NCBI GenBank assembly: GCA_937125395.1 | Contig: CAKZLI010000048.1 | Coordinates: 1 to 32,652, forward strand | DNA length: 32,652 bases | Origin: an uncultured Glaciecola sp. | Lineage (GTDB): Bacteria > Pseudomonadota > Gammaproteobacteria > Enterobacterales > Alteromonadaceae | Direction of reading: 5' to 3' | Shown here: positions 19,264 through 27,842 of the stretch, in pieces | Numbering within the stretch: position 1 is the first letter of the stretch | Layout: each line of letters begins with the position of its first letter | The notes under the pieces: generated by a model | What the model was told of the DNA's origin: nothing | Databases searched by the model: none | What the model saw: the letters and a program-made list of their open reading frames with translations, nothing else | Translations under genes and position numbers: made by a program

Positions 19264-20291
19264 AGTCTCTTGCTAAATTGCATGCCAAACCAGGGATTTG
19301 GTTGGATGAAGCCGCCATGCCTGAATTTGGACCCAATGACCTGTTAATTAAGATCCGTAAAACGGCGATTTGTGGCACCGACATGCATATTTTTAATTGG
19401 GATGAATGGTCACAAAAAACCATTCCAGTCCCAATGATAGTGGGCCATGAATACGTGGGTGAAGTGGTTGATATGGGCGCAGAAGTGAGAGGATTTAACA
19501 GCGGTGACCGGGTGTCTGGTGAAGGACATATTACCTGTGGACATTGCCGTAATTGTCGTGCTGGTCGTCGTCATTTGTGCCGTAATACCGAAGGTGTTGG
19601 GGTAAATCGTCAAGGTGCGTTTGCTGAATATTTGGTGATCCCCGCTTTTAACGCATTTAAGATCCCCGATAACATCAGTGATGATTTAGCCTCGATATTT
19701 GACCCATTTGGGAATGCCGTACACACTGCTTTGTCGTTTGATTTAGTCGGCGAAGATGTACTGATCACCGGTGCAGGACCGATTGGAATTATGGCCGCAG
19801 CAGTAGCTAAACATGTTGGCGCACGCAATGTTGTAATTACAGACATTAATCCATATCGTTTAGCATTAGCAAAGCAGATGGGGGCAACGCGCGCAGTCAA
19901 TGTCGCTGAGACCTCCTTGTCTGATGTCATGGATGAGCTGGGTATGACAGAAGGCTTTGATGTCGGCTTAGAGATGTCTGGTGTCCCTGTTGCGTTTAGT
20001 GACATGCTCGCTAAAATGAATCATGGCGGTAAAGTTGCCATGCTGGGTATTCCGCCGAGTGACGTATCAGTGGATTGGAACCAAGTGATCTTTAAAGGCC
20101 TGACAATCAAAGGTATTTATGGGCGTGAGATGTTTGAGACTTGGTACAAAATGGCGAGTTTAATTCAAAGTGGCTTAGACCTTTCGCCGATCATCACCCA
20201 TCGTTTTCCAGTTGATGCGTTCGCCGATGGATTTGCGACCATGAACTCTGGTCAATCGGGTAAAGTCATTTTGGATTGGCAATCAGTATAA
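19260..20291 (+). CDS. tdh: L-threonine 3-dehydrogenase
   Basis: A 343-residue zinc-dependent medium-chain dehydrogenase that oxidises L-threonine to 2-amino-3-ketobutyrate with NAD. The catalytic zinc ligands C38, H63 and E64 and the structural zinc cysteines C93, C96, C99 and C107 are at the same numbers as in E. coli Tdh. The NAD motif GAGPIG is at about 176-181. The ATGA overlap with kbl shows translational coupling, and the two enzymes act in sequence on an unstable intermediate. Confidence 0.97.
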   Translation: MKSLAKLHAKPGIWLDEAAMPEFGPNDLLIKIRKTAICGTDMHIFNWDEWSQKTIPVPMIVGHEYVGEVVDMGAEVRGFNSGDRVSGEGHITCGHCRNCRAGRRHLCRNTEGVGVNRQGAFAEYLVIPAFNAFKIPDNISDDLASIFDPFGNAVHTALSFDLVGEDVLITGAGPIGIMAAAVAKHVGARNVVITDINPYRLALAKQMGATRAVNVAETSLSDVMDELGMTEGFDVGLEMSGVPVAFSDMLAKMNHGGKVAMLGIPPSDVSVDWNQVIFKGLTIKGIYGREMFETWYKMASLIQSGLDLSPIITHRFPVDAFADGFATMNSGQSGKVILDWQSV

Positions 20292-20313
20292 CCACAACCA
20301 ATAGAGAATTATT

Positions 20314-20643
20314 ATGGTGCAATACCAACATATTAGTGTCGAACAGGCCAAACAAATGATCGATGACAAAGCCGTTGTGGTAGTCGATATTCGCGATGAG
20401 AACACCTTCAATGCCGCGCATATTCCTAATTCACTGCATTTAGATGGGGGATCCATGACCCAGTTTATGCAAAATACGGACGAGTCGATGCCGGTTATTG
20501 TCACCTGTTATCATGGTGTTAGTAGTCAGCCTGCTGCTCAATATATTGCGGAGCAAGGTTACAGCGAAGTCTACAGTTTGGATGGTGGATTTACCCAGTG
20601 GCACAGTACATACCCTGAACAGACTGCCACGATAACGGAATAA
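20314..20643 (+). CDS. glpE: Thiosulfate sulfurtransferase GlpE (single-domain rhodanese)
   Basis: A 109-residue rhodanese that matches E. coli GlpE (108) throughout. The active-site cysteine is C65 in the loop CYHGVSSQ, at the same number as in E. coli. It transfers sulfur from thiosulfate to acceptors such as cyanide or thioredoxin in the cytoplasm. It lies 22 bases after tdh and 3 bases before glpG, so it may be read with both. The glpE-glpG pairing is also found in E. coli, but there it sits with glpR near glpD. Confidence 0.93.
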   Translation: MVQYQHISVEQAKQMIDDKAVVVVDIRDENTFNAAHIPNSLHLDGGSMTQFMQNTDESMPVIVTCYHGVSSQPAAQYIAEQGYSEVYSLDGGFTQWHSTYPEQTATITE

Positions 20644-20646
20644 ACA

Positions 20647-21534
20647 ATGCAGACTTTGGTGTGTTTTAGTCAACCTCAGCCAGCGCATACGTTGGTTGAT
20701 TATTTATCGTCTCAGAGGATCTCATCGATTATCGAGCACAGCGATGATCACTATTGCGTGATGCTTGAGCACGCCGACGATTACACCCAAGCCAAAACTA
20801 TTGCAGCACATTATATTGATGCACCACACGATCCTCGCTACCAAGCGGCAAGCTGGGAAAGCCAACACAGCGGTGCGTTGCTAGGGAATAATGGGAAGGG
20901 TGTATTTAATCAAGCACTACGCGATTCACTGCAACCTATGGTGGCACAAGTACGTCAATATCCTCTGACCTATGTAATGTTATTAATAAACATAGTGATT
21001 TTTGCGCTGATGAATCTAAGTTACGCTTCCAGCCTTTGGGTCAATTCGCATCTGTTTATTGTCCCGTTGAATGAGCTGGGCCAAACCAGTCAGTGGTGGC
21101 GATTACTCACTCCTAACTTGTTGCATTTTTCGGTGTTACACATTGCATTTAATTTGTTATGGTGGTGGATTCTAGCGCGGCCCATTGAGCGCTATTTGGG
21201 TAAATTAAGTTTGTTGATCACCTTTGTCATTATCAGTTTAAGTGCCAATCTTGGTCAGTTGTATGTCGATGGGCCTAATTTTGGAGGCATGTCGGGTGTA
21301 GTCTATGGATTGTTAGGCTTTACCTGGTGGTTAGGGTGGTTAAAGCCGCAGTGGGGCTTTACCGTGCAGCCACAAATTATTGGTTTTATGTTAGTGTGGT
21401 TAGTAATTGGCTATGCCGATGTCTTGTTTGTATCAATGGCTAATACGGCGCATACATTGGGGTTAGTGTCTGGGTGTTTACTTGCGGTAGTTTGGACACA
21501 ATTGAGCCGCTTTGGATCCACTTCTGCGCGCTAA
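20647..21534 (+). CDS. glpG: Rhomboid intramembrane serine protease GlpG
   Basis: This 295-residue integral membrane protein has the GlpG layout. An N-terminal cytoplasmic domain (about 1-95) is followed by six TM helices. The catalytic dyad is S216 in GGMSGVVYGL and H269 in ANTAHTLGL. The oxyanion residues H165 and N169 lie in LHFSVLHIAFNLLWWW. It cleaves membrane proteins within or near the bilayer. It follows glpE by 3 bases and overlaps the convergent FliL-like gene by 4 bases. The long linker after residue 65 is not unusual. Confidence 0.95.
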   Translation: MQTLVCFSQPQPAHTLVDYLSSQRISSIIEHSDDHYCVMLEHADDYTQAKTIAAHYIDAPHDPRYQAASWESQHSGALLGNNGKGVFNQALRDSLQPMVAQVRQYPLTYVMLLINIVIFALMNLSYASSLWVNSHLFIVPLNELGQTSQWWRLLTPNLLHFSVLHIAFNLLWWWILARPIERYLGKLSLLITFVIISLSANLGQLYVDGPNFGGMSGVVYGLLGFTWWLGWLKPQWGFTVQPQIIGFMLVWLVIGYADVLFVSMANTAHTLGLVSGCLLAVVWTQLSRFGSTSAR

Positions 21535-21932
21535 GAATTATACAAATACTTAGTAAAAAACAAATCTTTGAGCACGTCTTCGCCCAGTTCTGTTTTGAGT
21601 ACGCGTTGTAATTCGTTAAGAATTTCTTTGCGCAGGTTCTCTCGACCGGTCAGGGATTTAATTTGTGCTTCATCTTGCTTACCTATCACATCGATGATGA
21701 CCGCTCGCATTAACGGTAAATGATGCTCTGCGGCGGGAATGTAAGCTAAATCATTGAGCATTAGCTCAATAGCGACACGTAAAAACCCTATTCTTGCAGC
21801 ATTACCGGTGACGTAATTGGTGACAATTTCGGGATCTAAACTCAAGTAGCCAACTTCTATTGGCTCCTCGGCAAACAGCGTTTTAGGGCTTAATAATAAC
21901 CAGATACAACCAATCAGTAAGATACGACGCAT
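21531..21932 (-). CDS. FliL-like secreted protein, non-flagellar context
   Basis: A protein of about 133 residues with an N-terminal hydrophobic segment (MRRILLIGCIWLLLSPKTLFAEE) that looks like a cleavable signal peptide. The rest resembles the periplasmic domain of FliL: YLSLDPEIVTNY, then a helical region ending in RKEILNELQRVL and VKDLFFTKYL-like features near the C-terminus. FliL stabilises flagellar stators, but there are no flagellar genes in the window, so it may have a different partner. The start at 21932 (ATG, GGA 7 bases upstream) is preferred over a TTG at 21944. It is divergent from ubiC. Confidence 0.75.
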   Translation of the reverse strand: MRRILLIGCIWLLLSPKTLFAEEPIEVGYLSLDPEIVTNYVTGNAARIGFLRVAIELMLNDLAYIPAAEHHLPLMRAVIIDVIGKQDEAQIKSLTGRENLRKEILNELQRVLKTELGEDVLKDLFFTKYLYNS

Positions 21933-22020
21933 TAGATAGTCCAATTTGTAAAATAGGTTTTCTTTTATATCGGTAAATACGCTAAAATCTGTTGGTATTT
22001 TATCTCACGGAGTCTTTGTA

Positions 22021-22599
22021 TTGGGTTATCCAGTTACTGCCCGATGGTTTGATGGTCAAGACTTAATGTCACATCAGCCACAGGCTGAGCAGATCTGCCA
22101 AACATGGTTATTGAATATCGAATCTTTAACGGAGCGTTTGACGCAATGTTGTGATCGTTTTTCTGTCGCTGTGCTGAGTCAAACTGACGATTATGTGGTT
22201 GCTGATGAGGCCGCCTTGATCCAAGTCGAACAAGATCAACGACAGACCATTCGTGAGGTATTGCTAAAAGGTGACGATACCTCTTGGGTGTTTGCGCGCT
22301 CCGTCTTTCCGAGTGCGTTAAATGAGCAAGAATTCAATGATTTGGGTAACCGACCATTAGGCAAATTGTTATTTGATGATCCACGTTTTGTACGTCAGCC
22401 GTTTTCGGTGGCGTTAATGCCGATTGCTCATCCGTTTGTTGTGTCTTTACTCGATGCAGGGATGTTGGATATACAGCAATTGACGCAGCACTGTCATATT
22501 CACCATGGGGTGTGGGCGCGTCGTTCAGTATTTACGTATTTAACTCATCATATTTTGGTGACGGAAGTATTTTTACCAGGAGCCCCTGCTTATGCCTAA
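22021..22599 (+). CDS. ubiC: Chorismate lyase
   Basis: A 192-residue enzyme that makes 4-hydroxybenzoate from chorismate, the first committed step of ubiquinone synthesis. The family residues are visible in REVLLKGDDTSWVFARSVFP, RPLGKLLF and the C-terminal VTEVFLPGAP, whose glutamate is catalytic. The start codon is TTG at 22021, with GGAG 8 bases upstream. The last 8 bases overlap ubiA, the enzyme that uses its product, so the two are translationally coupled. Confidence 0.93.
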   Translation: MGYPVTARWFDGQDLMSHQPQAEQICQTWLLNIESLTERLTQCCDRFSVAVLSQTDDYVVADEAALIQVEQDQRQTIREVLLKGDDTSWVFARSVFPSALNEQEFNDLGNRPLGKLLFDDPRFVRQPFSVALMPIAHPFVVSLLDAGMLDIQQLTQHCHIHHGVWARRSVFTYLTHHILVTEVFLPGAPAYA

Positions 22600-23461
22600 T
22601 TCGTCACATCACCTTACTCGATTAGTGGGTTACTACCGGCTTATGCGTTTGCATAAGCCGGTGGGTATTTTGCTGCTCCTATGGCCGACATATTGGGCAT
22701 TGTGGTTAGCTTCAGTGGGGATGCCGGATTGGCATGTGCTGGTGATTTTTACCTTGGGTGTTATCGTAATGCGCTCTGCTGGATGTGTCATCAATGACAT
22801 TGCTGATAGGCGCATTGATGGCCATGTTGAACGTACCCAACATCGCCCTTTAATTAACGGTAATGTCAGTGTACGAGAGGCGTGGTGGTTGTTTGCTGGG
22901 TTACTGTTAGTCGCGCTATTGCTGGTCTTGCAACTGAATATTCAAACACGCTATTTATCGTTTGTAGCGCTGCTGTTAGCCAGTGCATATCCGTTTATGA
23001 AGCGTTATACGCATTTACCGCAAGTGGTGCTCGGTGCTGCGTTTGGTTGGTCTATTCCGATGGTATTCATGGCGGTTAATCAATATGTCCCTAGCTGGAT
23101 TTGGTGGTTGTATGCCGCAAATTTAACTTGGACGGTTGCCTATGACACCTTGTATGCCATGGTGGATAGAGAGGATGATTTGCGTATAGGCGTTAAGTCA
23201 ACGGCCATTTTATTTGGTCAATATGACCGGGTCAGTATTGCCGGTTTGCAGATTGCGACCTTGCTAGGATTAGCGATGGTTGGGCAACAACTGGGCTTAC
23301 CATTGGCTTATTGGGCTAGCTTAGCGATAGCGAGTATATTATTTATTCAACACCAATGGTTGATTCGAAGCAGAACACGAGCTGCGTGTTTTCGAGCTTT
23401 CAGACTCAACCATTGGGTGGGTGTGGTGGTATGGCTTGGATTAATCCTGAGCTTTATCTGA
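22592..23461 (+). CDS. ubiA: 4-hydroxybenzoate octaprenyltransferase
   Basis: A 289-residue polytopic inner-membrane prenyltransferase that attaches the isoprenoid tail to 4-hydroxybenzoate. The two aspartate-rich metal sites are intact: NDIADRRID (about 68-76) and YDTLYAMVDREDD (about 184-196). About eight or nine hydrophobic helices are visible. AGGAG lies 9 bases before the ATG. A 12-bp perfect hairpin falls in codons 15-24. The 3' end overlaps the convergent ubiK gene by 21 bases. Confidence 0.96.
   Translation: MPNSSHHLTRLVGYYRLMRLHKPVGILLLLWPTYWALWLASVGMPDWHVLVIFTLGVIVMRSAGCVINDIADRRIDGHVERTQHRPLINGNVSVREAWWLFAGLLLVALLLVLQLNIQTRYLSFVALLLASAYPFMKRYTHLPQVVLGAAFGWSIPMVFMAVNQYVPSWIWWLYAANLTWTVAYDTLYAMVDREDDLRIGVKSTAILFGQYDRVSIAGLQIATLLGLAMVGQQLGLPLAYWASLAIASILFIQHQWLIRSRTRAACFRAFRLNHWVGVVVWLGLILSFI
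22635..22662 (+). repeat. Perfect 12-bp stem, 4-base loop hairpin inside the start of ubiA
   Basis: ACCGGCTTATGC (22635-22646) and GCATAAGCCGGT (22651-22662) are exact inverted copies around the loop GTTT. It lies about 43 bases after the ubiA start codon. It is not followed by a T-run, so a terminator is unlikely. It could affect early translation or mRNA stability of the ubiCA message. Confidence 0.9.
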
Positions 23462-23704
23462 GGTATTAAGTGCGTCTAATGCATCAAGGCGCTGCTCTAA
23501 TGCCATCAACTTCTCACGGGTGCGCAATAGCACTTGTGATTGCACGTCAAACTCTTCGCGTGTCACGATATCCATGCGTGCTAATTGCGCTTGAATGACT
23601 TGTTTTACTTTGCCTTCGGTTTCTTCAGCCATTTTTTTAACGCCATCAGGCATGGAGTCGGTAATGGATTTAGCAAACTCTTCGATTTTTTTAGGGTCTA
23701 TCAT
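23441..23704 (-). CDS. ubiK: Ubiquinone biosynthesis accessory factor UbiK
   Basis: This 87-residue protein begins MIDPKKIEEFAKSITDSMP and carries the REEFDVQ-QVLLRTREKL core, closely matching E. coli UbiK (YqiC). The C-terminal half is a heptad-like coiled coil. UbiK helps the hydroxylation and methylation complex of ubiquinone synthesis, with UbiJ, at the membrane. AAGGA lies 7 bases before the ATG. It converges on ubiA with a 21-base overlap, so antisense effects between the two messages are possible. TATAAT on the minus strand (23723-23728) is a possible -10 box. Confidence 0.95.
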   Translation of the reverse strand: MIDPKKIEEFAKSITDSMPDGVKKMAEETEGKVKQVIQAQLARMDIVTREEFDVQSQVLLRTREKLMALEQRLDALDALNTSDKAQD

Positions 23705-23804
23705 CAGACATTCCTTAACAAGATTATAATGTATACCTTCATTGTAACGCGATGCGCTAAACTTTCAATGCAATAATGTGTATCAATCAGTTACAATACT
23801 GGGT

Positions 23805-25817
23805 ATGAAATTAAATCCAGCTCAAGACCAAGCCGTCAAATTTATCTCAGGTCCGTGCCTAGTATTAGCCGGTGCCGGCAGTGGTAAAACACGGGTTATC
23901 ACTAACAAAATTGCTTATCTAGTGCGCGAGTGCGAGATACCGGCGAGATTTATCGCTGCGGTGACATTTACCAATAAAGCCGCGCGTGAGATGAAAGAAC
24001 GAGTCTCGCAAACGCTCGATAAGAATGAAGCTAGGGGCTTGAAGGTATCTACCTTTCATACCTTAGGTTTAAATATCATCAAATCAAACGTTAAATTATT
24101 AGGTTTAAAGCCGGGTTTTTCATTGTTTGATGACAAAGATACCATGGCGTTACTTAAAGATTTGACTGAGGTTGAGTACGATGGTGACAAAGACCAACTC
24201 AGGTTGTTACAGACGTGTATTTCTAATTGGAAAAATGACCTCATTTTGCCAGAGCAGCTACTCAAATCTGAGCAATCAGCCTCCGACAGAGCGCTAACGG
24301 GTTATTACCAACAATACCAAAATCATCTACGTGCATATAATGCATTGGATTTTGATGATTTGATATTGATGCCCACTTTATTATTAAAGCACAATGAAAC
24401 AGCGCGGCTGAAGATCCAGTCCAAGATTAAGTATCTGCTAGTCGATGAATACCAAGACACTAATACTTCGCAATATGATTTAGTAAAATTACTGGTGGGT
24501 GAGCGTAAGCGCTTTACGGTGGTCGGTGATGATGACCAATCCGTGTATTCATGGCGTGGTGCGCGTCCGCAGAATTTACAACTGTTGCAGACTGATTTTC
24601 CAGAATTAAACGTGATTAAATTAGAACAAAACTATCGCTCATCGCGGCGTATTTTGCATTGTGCGAATATCTTGATCCAGAACAACCCGCATATTTTTGA
24701 TAAGACATTGTTCAGTGAACTAGCCTATGGTGAAAGCCTCAAAGTGGTGGTTGCTAAGAATGAAGATCAAGAAGGGGAGCGTGTTGTCGCTGAATTGATA
24801 GCACATAAGTTTATTAATAATACCAAGTTTGATGACTACGCGATCTTGTACCGCGGGAATCATCAATCTCGAGTGTTTGAAAAGTTACTAATGAGTAATC
24901 GCATCCCGTATAAAATTAGCGGAGGTATGTCGTTTTTTGGACGTGGAGAAATCAAAGACATCATGGCATATTTGCGCTTAGTCGTGAACCAAGATGACGA
25001 TAATGCACTCTTGCGGGTCATCAATACACCTAATCGAGGAATTGGTCGAGCCACGTTAGAAAAACTCGGTAATTTTGCGAATGAAAAAGGCACCACGATG
25101 TTTGGTGCAGCCTGCGATGATGATTTGCGTGGAGTGTTAGCTGGCCAAGCATATCACTCGGTATCTCAATTTGGTCGGTGGATTGTCGAAGTCTCTGATA
25201 ACGCTGTGCGCGGAGATACTGAAGCGGTGGTGCGGGATTTGATCAAGTCCATCGGCTATGAAGAGTGGTTATATGAGCATAGTGCTTCACCCAAAGCCGC
25301 AGAAATGGCAATGAGTAATATCTCGACGTTATTTAAATGGATAACGGGCATGCTGAAAGGCAGTGCGACGGAAGCACCCATGAGTCTTGCTGATGTCGTC
25401 AATCGCTTAATTTTACGCGACATGATGGAGCGAGGAGAGGATGATGGTGACGGTGATCAAGTTCAGCTGATGACATTGCATGCATCCAAAGGGTTAGAAT
25501 TTCCTTATGTGTATATGGTCGGCATGGAAGAAGGCTTGCTGCCTCATCAAGCGAGTATTGATGAAGACAATGTTGAAGAGGAGCGTCGTTTAGCGTATGT
25601 CGGGATCACGCGAGCGCAAAAAGAATTAACCTTTAGTATTGCCCGAGAGCGTCGCCAATACGGTGAAGTGATCAATCCTGAACCGAGTCGTTTTTTGTAT
25701 GAACTACCGAGTGATGATTTGGAGTGGGAATTAACTAAACCTAAAAAAACCGCAGAAGAACGGCAAGCTACCGGTGCTAAGAGTATTGCTAACTTGCGGG
25801 GTATGCTGGGTCAATAA
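23805..25817 (+). CDS. rep: ATP-dependent DNA helicase Rep
   Basis: A 670-residue superfamily 1A 3'-5' helicase that aids replication-fork passage through protein roadblocks. The Walker A GAGSGKT (about 23-29), the Q motif [15 protein letters not shown] (Walker B), [19 protein letters not shown] and the C-terminal [13 protein letters not shown] and [13 protein letters not shown] motifs are all intact. It matches E. coli Rep throughout. The start is placed at 23805 (MKLNPAQ), the same as E. coli; an in-frame upstream codon at 23778 would add nine residues without a good ribosome site. It is divergent from ubiK. Confidence 0.97.
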   Translation: MKLNPAQDQAVKFISGPCLVLAGAGSGKTRVITNKIAYLVRECEIPARFIAAVTFTNKAAREMKERVSQTLDKNEARGLKVSTFHTLGLNIIKSNVKLLGLKPGFSLFDDKDTMALLKDLTEVEYDGDKDQLRLLQTCISNWKNDLILPEQLLKSEQSASDRALTGYYQQYQNHLRAYNALDFDDLILMPTLLLKHNETARLKIQSKIKYLLVDEYQDTNTSQYDLVKLLVGERKRFTVVGDDDQSVYSWRGARPQNLQLLQTDFPELNVIKLEQNYRSSRRILHCANILIQNNPHIFDKTLFSELAYGESLKVVVAKNEDQEGERVVAELIAHKFINNTKFDDYAILYRGNHQSRVFEKLLMSNRIPYKISGGMSFFGRGEIKDIMAYLRLVVNQDDDNALLRVINTPNRGIGRATLEKLGNFANEKGTTMFGAACDDDLRGVLAGQAYHSVSQFGRWIVEVSDNAVRGDTEAVVRDLIKSIGYEEWLYEHSASPKAAEMAMSNISTLFKWITGMLKGSATEAPMSLADVVNRLILRDMMERGEDDGDGDQVQLMTLHASKGLEFPYVYMVGMEEGLLPHQASIDEDNVEEERRLAYVGITRAQKELTFSIARERRQYGEVINPEPSRFLYELPSDDLEWELTKPKKTAEERQATGAKSIANLRGMLGQ

Positions 25818-25854
25818 CGAATGACGAACAGCACTGAGTATTTTCAACAAAAAA

Positions 25855-25886
25855 AAAGACTGCGCATCAATCCAATGGCAGTCTTT
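25855..25886. terminator. Bidirectional terminator between rep and the cytochrome c5 gene
   Basis: AAAGACTGC (25855-25863) and GCAGTCTTT (25878-25886) are perfectly paired. A preceding A-run (25849-25857) gives a U-run on minus-strand transcripts; on the plus strand only a short T-rich stretch follows. Confidence 0.85.
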
Positions 25887-25909
25887 GTTTGTTTATACTG
25901 AGTCGAGAG

Positions 25910-26314
25910 TTATTCGACACCCTCTAGCATATAGTTAATCGCTGCTAAGATATCGTCATCAGAACAATCACCACATGCACCCATTGGTGGCATGGCATTG
26001 ATGCCTTTAATCGCACTTTTCCACACACCGTCTTTGCCTTTTGCGGCTAGGCGAGGCGCCCAATCATCAGCATTTTGGGTCTTTGGTGCACCCAGTACAC
26101 CTGATGAATGGCAAGCTAAACACGCGCCATTGTAGATGTCTTGGCCAGAACGTGGACCTGATGCCGCCGCAGCGCCGGCTGGTGCAGCACCTGCAATATG
26201 CACACTGCCTACAGGCTGAATACGAGCTTTGATATCATCATTTGCTTCGAAGGCTTGCACACTAAACAAAGTTAATGCAACAACAGCCATGGTTATTAAC
26301 TGTTTTATTTTCAC
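25910..26314 (-). CDS. Cytochrome c5 family periplasmic cytochrome
   Basis: A 134-residue protein with a signal peptide (about 1-22) and one class I heme-c motif, CLACH at 65-69. The C-terminal AMPPMGACGDC supplies the likely axial methionine (M108) and the extra cysteine pair (C114, C117) typical of cytochrome c5. It should shuttle electrons in the periplasm. An alanine/glycine-rich linker (about 41-55) separates the signal region from the heme domain. The start is a GTG at 26314 with GGAG 8 bases upstream; longer frames upstream run through the promoter region. Confidence 0.9.
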   Translation of the reverse strand: MKIKQLITMAVVALTLFSVQAFEANDDIKARIQPVGSVHIAGAAPAGAAAASGPRSGQDIYNGACLACHSSGVLGAPKTQNADDWAPRLAAKGKDGVWKSAIKGINAMPPMGACGDCSDDDILAAINYMLEGVE

Positions 26315-26388
26315 AGGAATATCTCCATTTAGTGATGTTAAAAGAATACTATTTGGTATTATAACGACAAATCCACACTCAGCAATAG

Positions 26389-26412
26389 CTTTTAGTATTA
26401 TCGTGCTAAAAG
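26389..26412. promoter_or_regulatory. Inverted repeat in the divergent region upstream of the cytochrome c5 and ABC genes
   Basis: CTTTTAG (26389-26395) and CTAAAAG (26406-26412) face each other across 10 bases, in the 167 bases between the two divergent starts. An imperfect extension (AGCAAT and its rough complement ATGCT) surrounds it. It could be an operator for either gene. This is position and symmetry only. Confidence 0.3.
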
Positions 26413-26481
26413 TTGCAATGCTATCGTGACAGGCTATTATAATTATAGACCCCAGGTACAGCACAAGGAATGTGACGGATC

Positions 26482-27582
26482 ATGACCTTTTGGGCATTAT
26501 TTTCTTATCTAAAACCACATCGATTGGCATTGTGGGTTATCTTGTTTTTGTTAATTGCTGAAACCGGCATTAGTTTACTGATCCCTTATTTAGTCGGGCA
26601 AGTGACTCAGCTCATCGTGGAGCCTCAGGCATTCACGACACCGGTAATCTGGCTGGTATTAGGTTGGGTTGCGTTATTGATTGCTCAGATGTTATTGCGC
26701 TATCAAACCGGGTTTAGAACGAATCGAATTGGCGCTAAGGTTCTACAATATATGAGCTGCCACATCCACACACATATCCACGCATTGCCGATGCAATATT
26801 TTAGTGATCATCGCAAGGGTGCCATCGTGGCTTTGTTAAGTAATGATGTGCACGTGATTAGTTTTTTCTTAACGGGGGTGCTGACGGGAGTCATTCCCGC
26901 GTTATTATTGATTATCGGTGTCAGTGTGATGTTGTGGCTGTTAAACCCTATGATTGCGGCAGTGATCATCGGGTGTGTTCCGTTGTTTTTTGTGTTGGTA
27001 AGAATCCTAAGTCGAGCAATTAAACCGTTGGCGGAGCAGGTTACTCATACCCAAGCCAATGGCGTCGCATTAGTTGCAGATACTGTTCAACAGATGAGTT
27101 TGCTCAAAGCATTTAACCGTGAAGCTAGCGTTAATCAAGCCTTTGCTAATAATGCTGAACAGTTATTTGAATTGCGTAAACGCATGTTACATACTCAGGC
27201 ATTTATTACGCCTTTTATACAGCTGTGTATTGCGCTGGGTATTTTGGGGATTGTGCTGTTGAGCGTTTGGCATTTTCAGCAACATAGCATTGATTTGGCA
27301 CAAATGATCACCTTGTTATTATACGGCGCATTATTTGCAAAACCGATGGGTGTATTGGCTGGATTATATGGTCAGGTGCAACAGGCGCAGGGCGCAGCAA
27401 GCCGTATTATTGGTTTACTCAACACGCCAATAGAAAGTCATGATGAACAGCTTCCGCGCATTGATAGTGAGGGGGCGTTACGGGGTTGCGTCAGTCTGAC
27501 AGCGGTGGGGTTTGCTTACCCAGATCGTGCACCAATATTACATGATATTGATTTTACAGTACCTGCTGGTACTGTGGGGGTG
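26482..27582 (+). pseudogene. ABC exporter (fused permease-ATPase) truncated before Walker A
   Basis: The frame encodes a type IV ABC exporter half-transporter: about six TM helices within residues 14-300, then the start of the nucleotide-binding domain (VSLTAVGFAYPDRAPILHDIDFTVPAG). A complete member would be about 570-600 residues. Here the Walker A, signature and Walker B motifs are absent, because the sequence changes to antisense copA at about 27556-27596. The frame then continues through unrelated sequence to a TGA at 27714, adding about 45 meaningless residues. The product cannot be a working ATPase. AAGGA is present upstream of the ATG. The permease half looks undamaged, which suggests a recent break or an assembly join. 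Confidence 0.85.
27556..27575. repeat. Perfect 8-bp inverted repeat at the junction of ABC and copA sequence
   Basis: ACAGTACC (27556-27563) and GGTACTGT (27568-27575) flank the loop TGCT. Because of this symmetry both strands read V-P-A-G-T-V here. It sits where the ABC transporter match fades and the copA match begins. Confidence 0.9.
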
Positions 27583-27815
27583 ATTGTTGTAGCCATTCTT
27601 ACAACACCTGTGAAGTTTACGGGTGACTCATCTATCACCAGATCTATTATTTCTCCACTTAGTTCGGGCACAGTACCTGTTATTGTTCCAGCCACTAAAG
27701 ATGAAGCAGCATGAAGAATGCTTGGAAAAGCAGCTAATATACCGCCAGCAGCTAAACCTTGTACAAAGCGTCTACGCGGTGTAGAAATTTGATGTAATGG
27801 ATCTTTAATTCTCAT
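27564..27815 (-). pseudogene. copA: Copper-resistance multicopper oxidase CopA, N-terminal fragment
   Basis: This fragment begins with a twin-arginine signal (TPRRRFVQGLAAGGILAAF...LHA), then LSGEIIDLVIDESPVNFTGVVRMATTI, a typical start for CopA/PcoA copper oxidases. After about 75-84 residues the similarity stops at the junction with the ABC gene. No type 1, 2 or 3 copper-site histidine motifs remain, because these lie further on. An intact CopA is about 600 residues and oxidises Cu(I) in the periplasm. GGAG lies 6 bases before the ATG. The open frame continues to 27516 by reading antisense ABC sequence, which is not meaningful. It is the last gene of the minus-strand copper operon. Confidence 0.85.
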
Positions 27816-27842
27816 TTTACTCTCCGAGGTTTGACCAATAAA

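Noticed and set aside
19610..20005. 131-residue open frame antisense to tdh
   Set aside because: Shadow of the strong tdh gene; composition is that of reversed coding sequence.
26315..26464. Long N-terminus for the cytochrome c5 protein
   Set aside because: It would put 50 residues before a good signal peptide; a GTG with GGAG is available at 26314.
27583..27714. C-terminal tail of the ABC exporter frame as a novel domain
   Set aside because: It is antisense copA sequence that happens to stay open, not transporter sequence.
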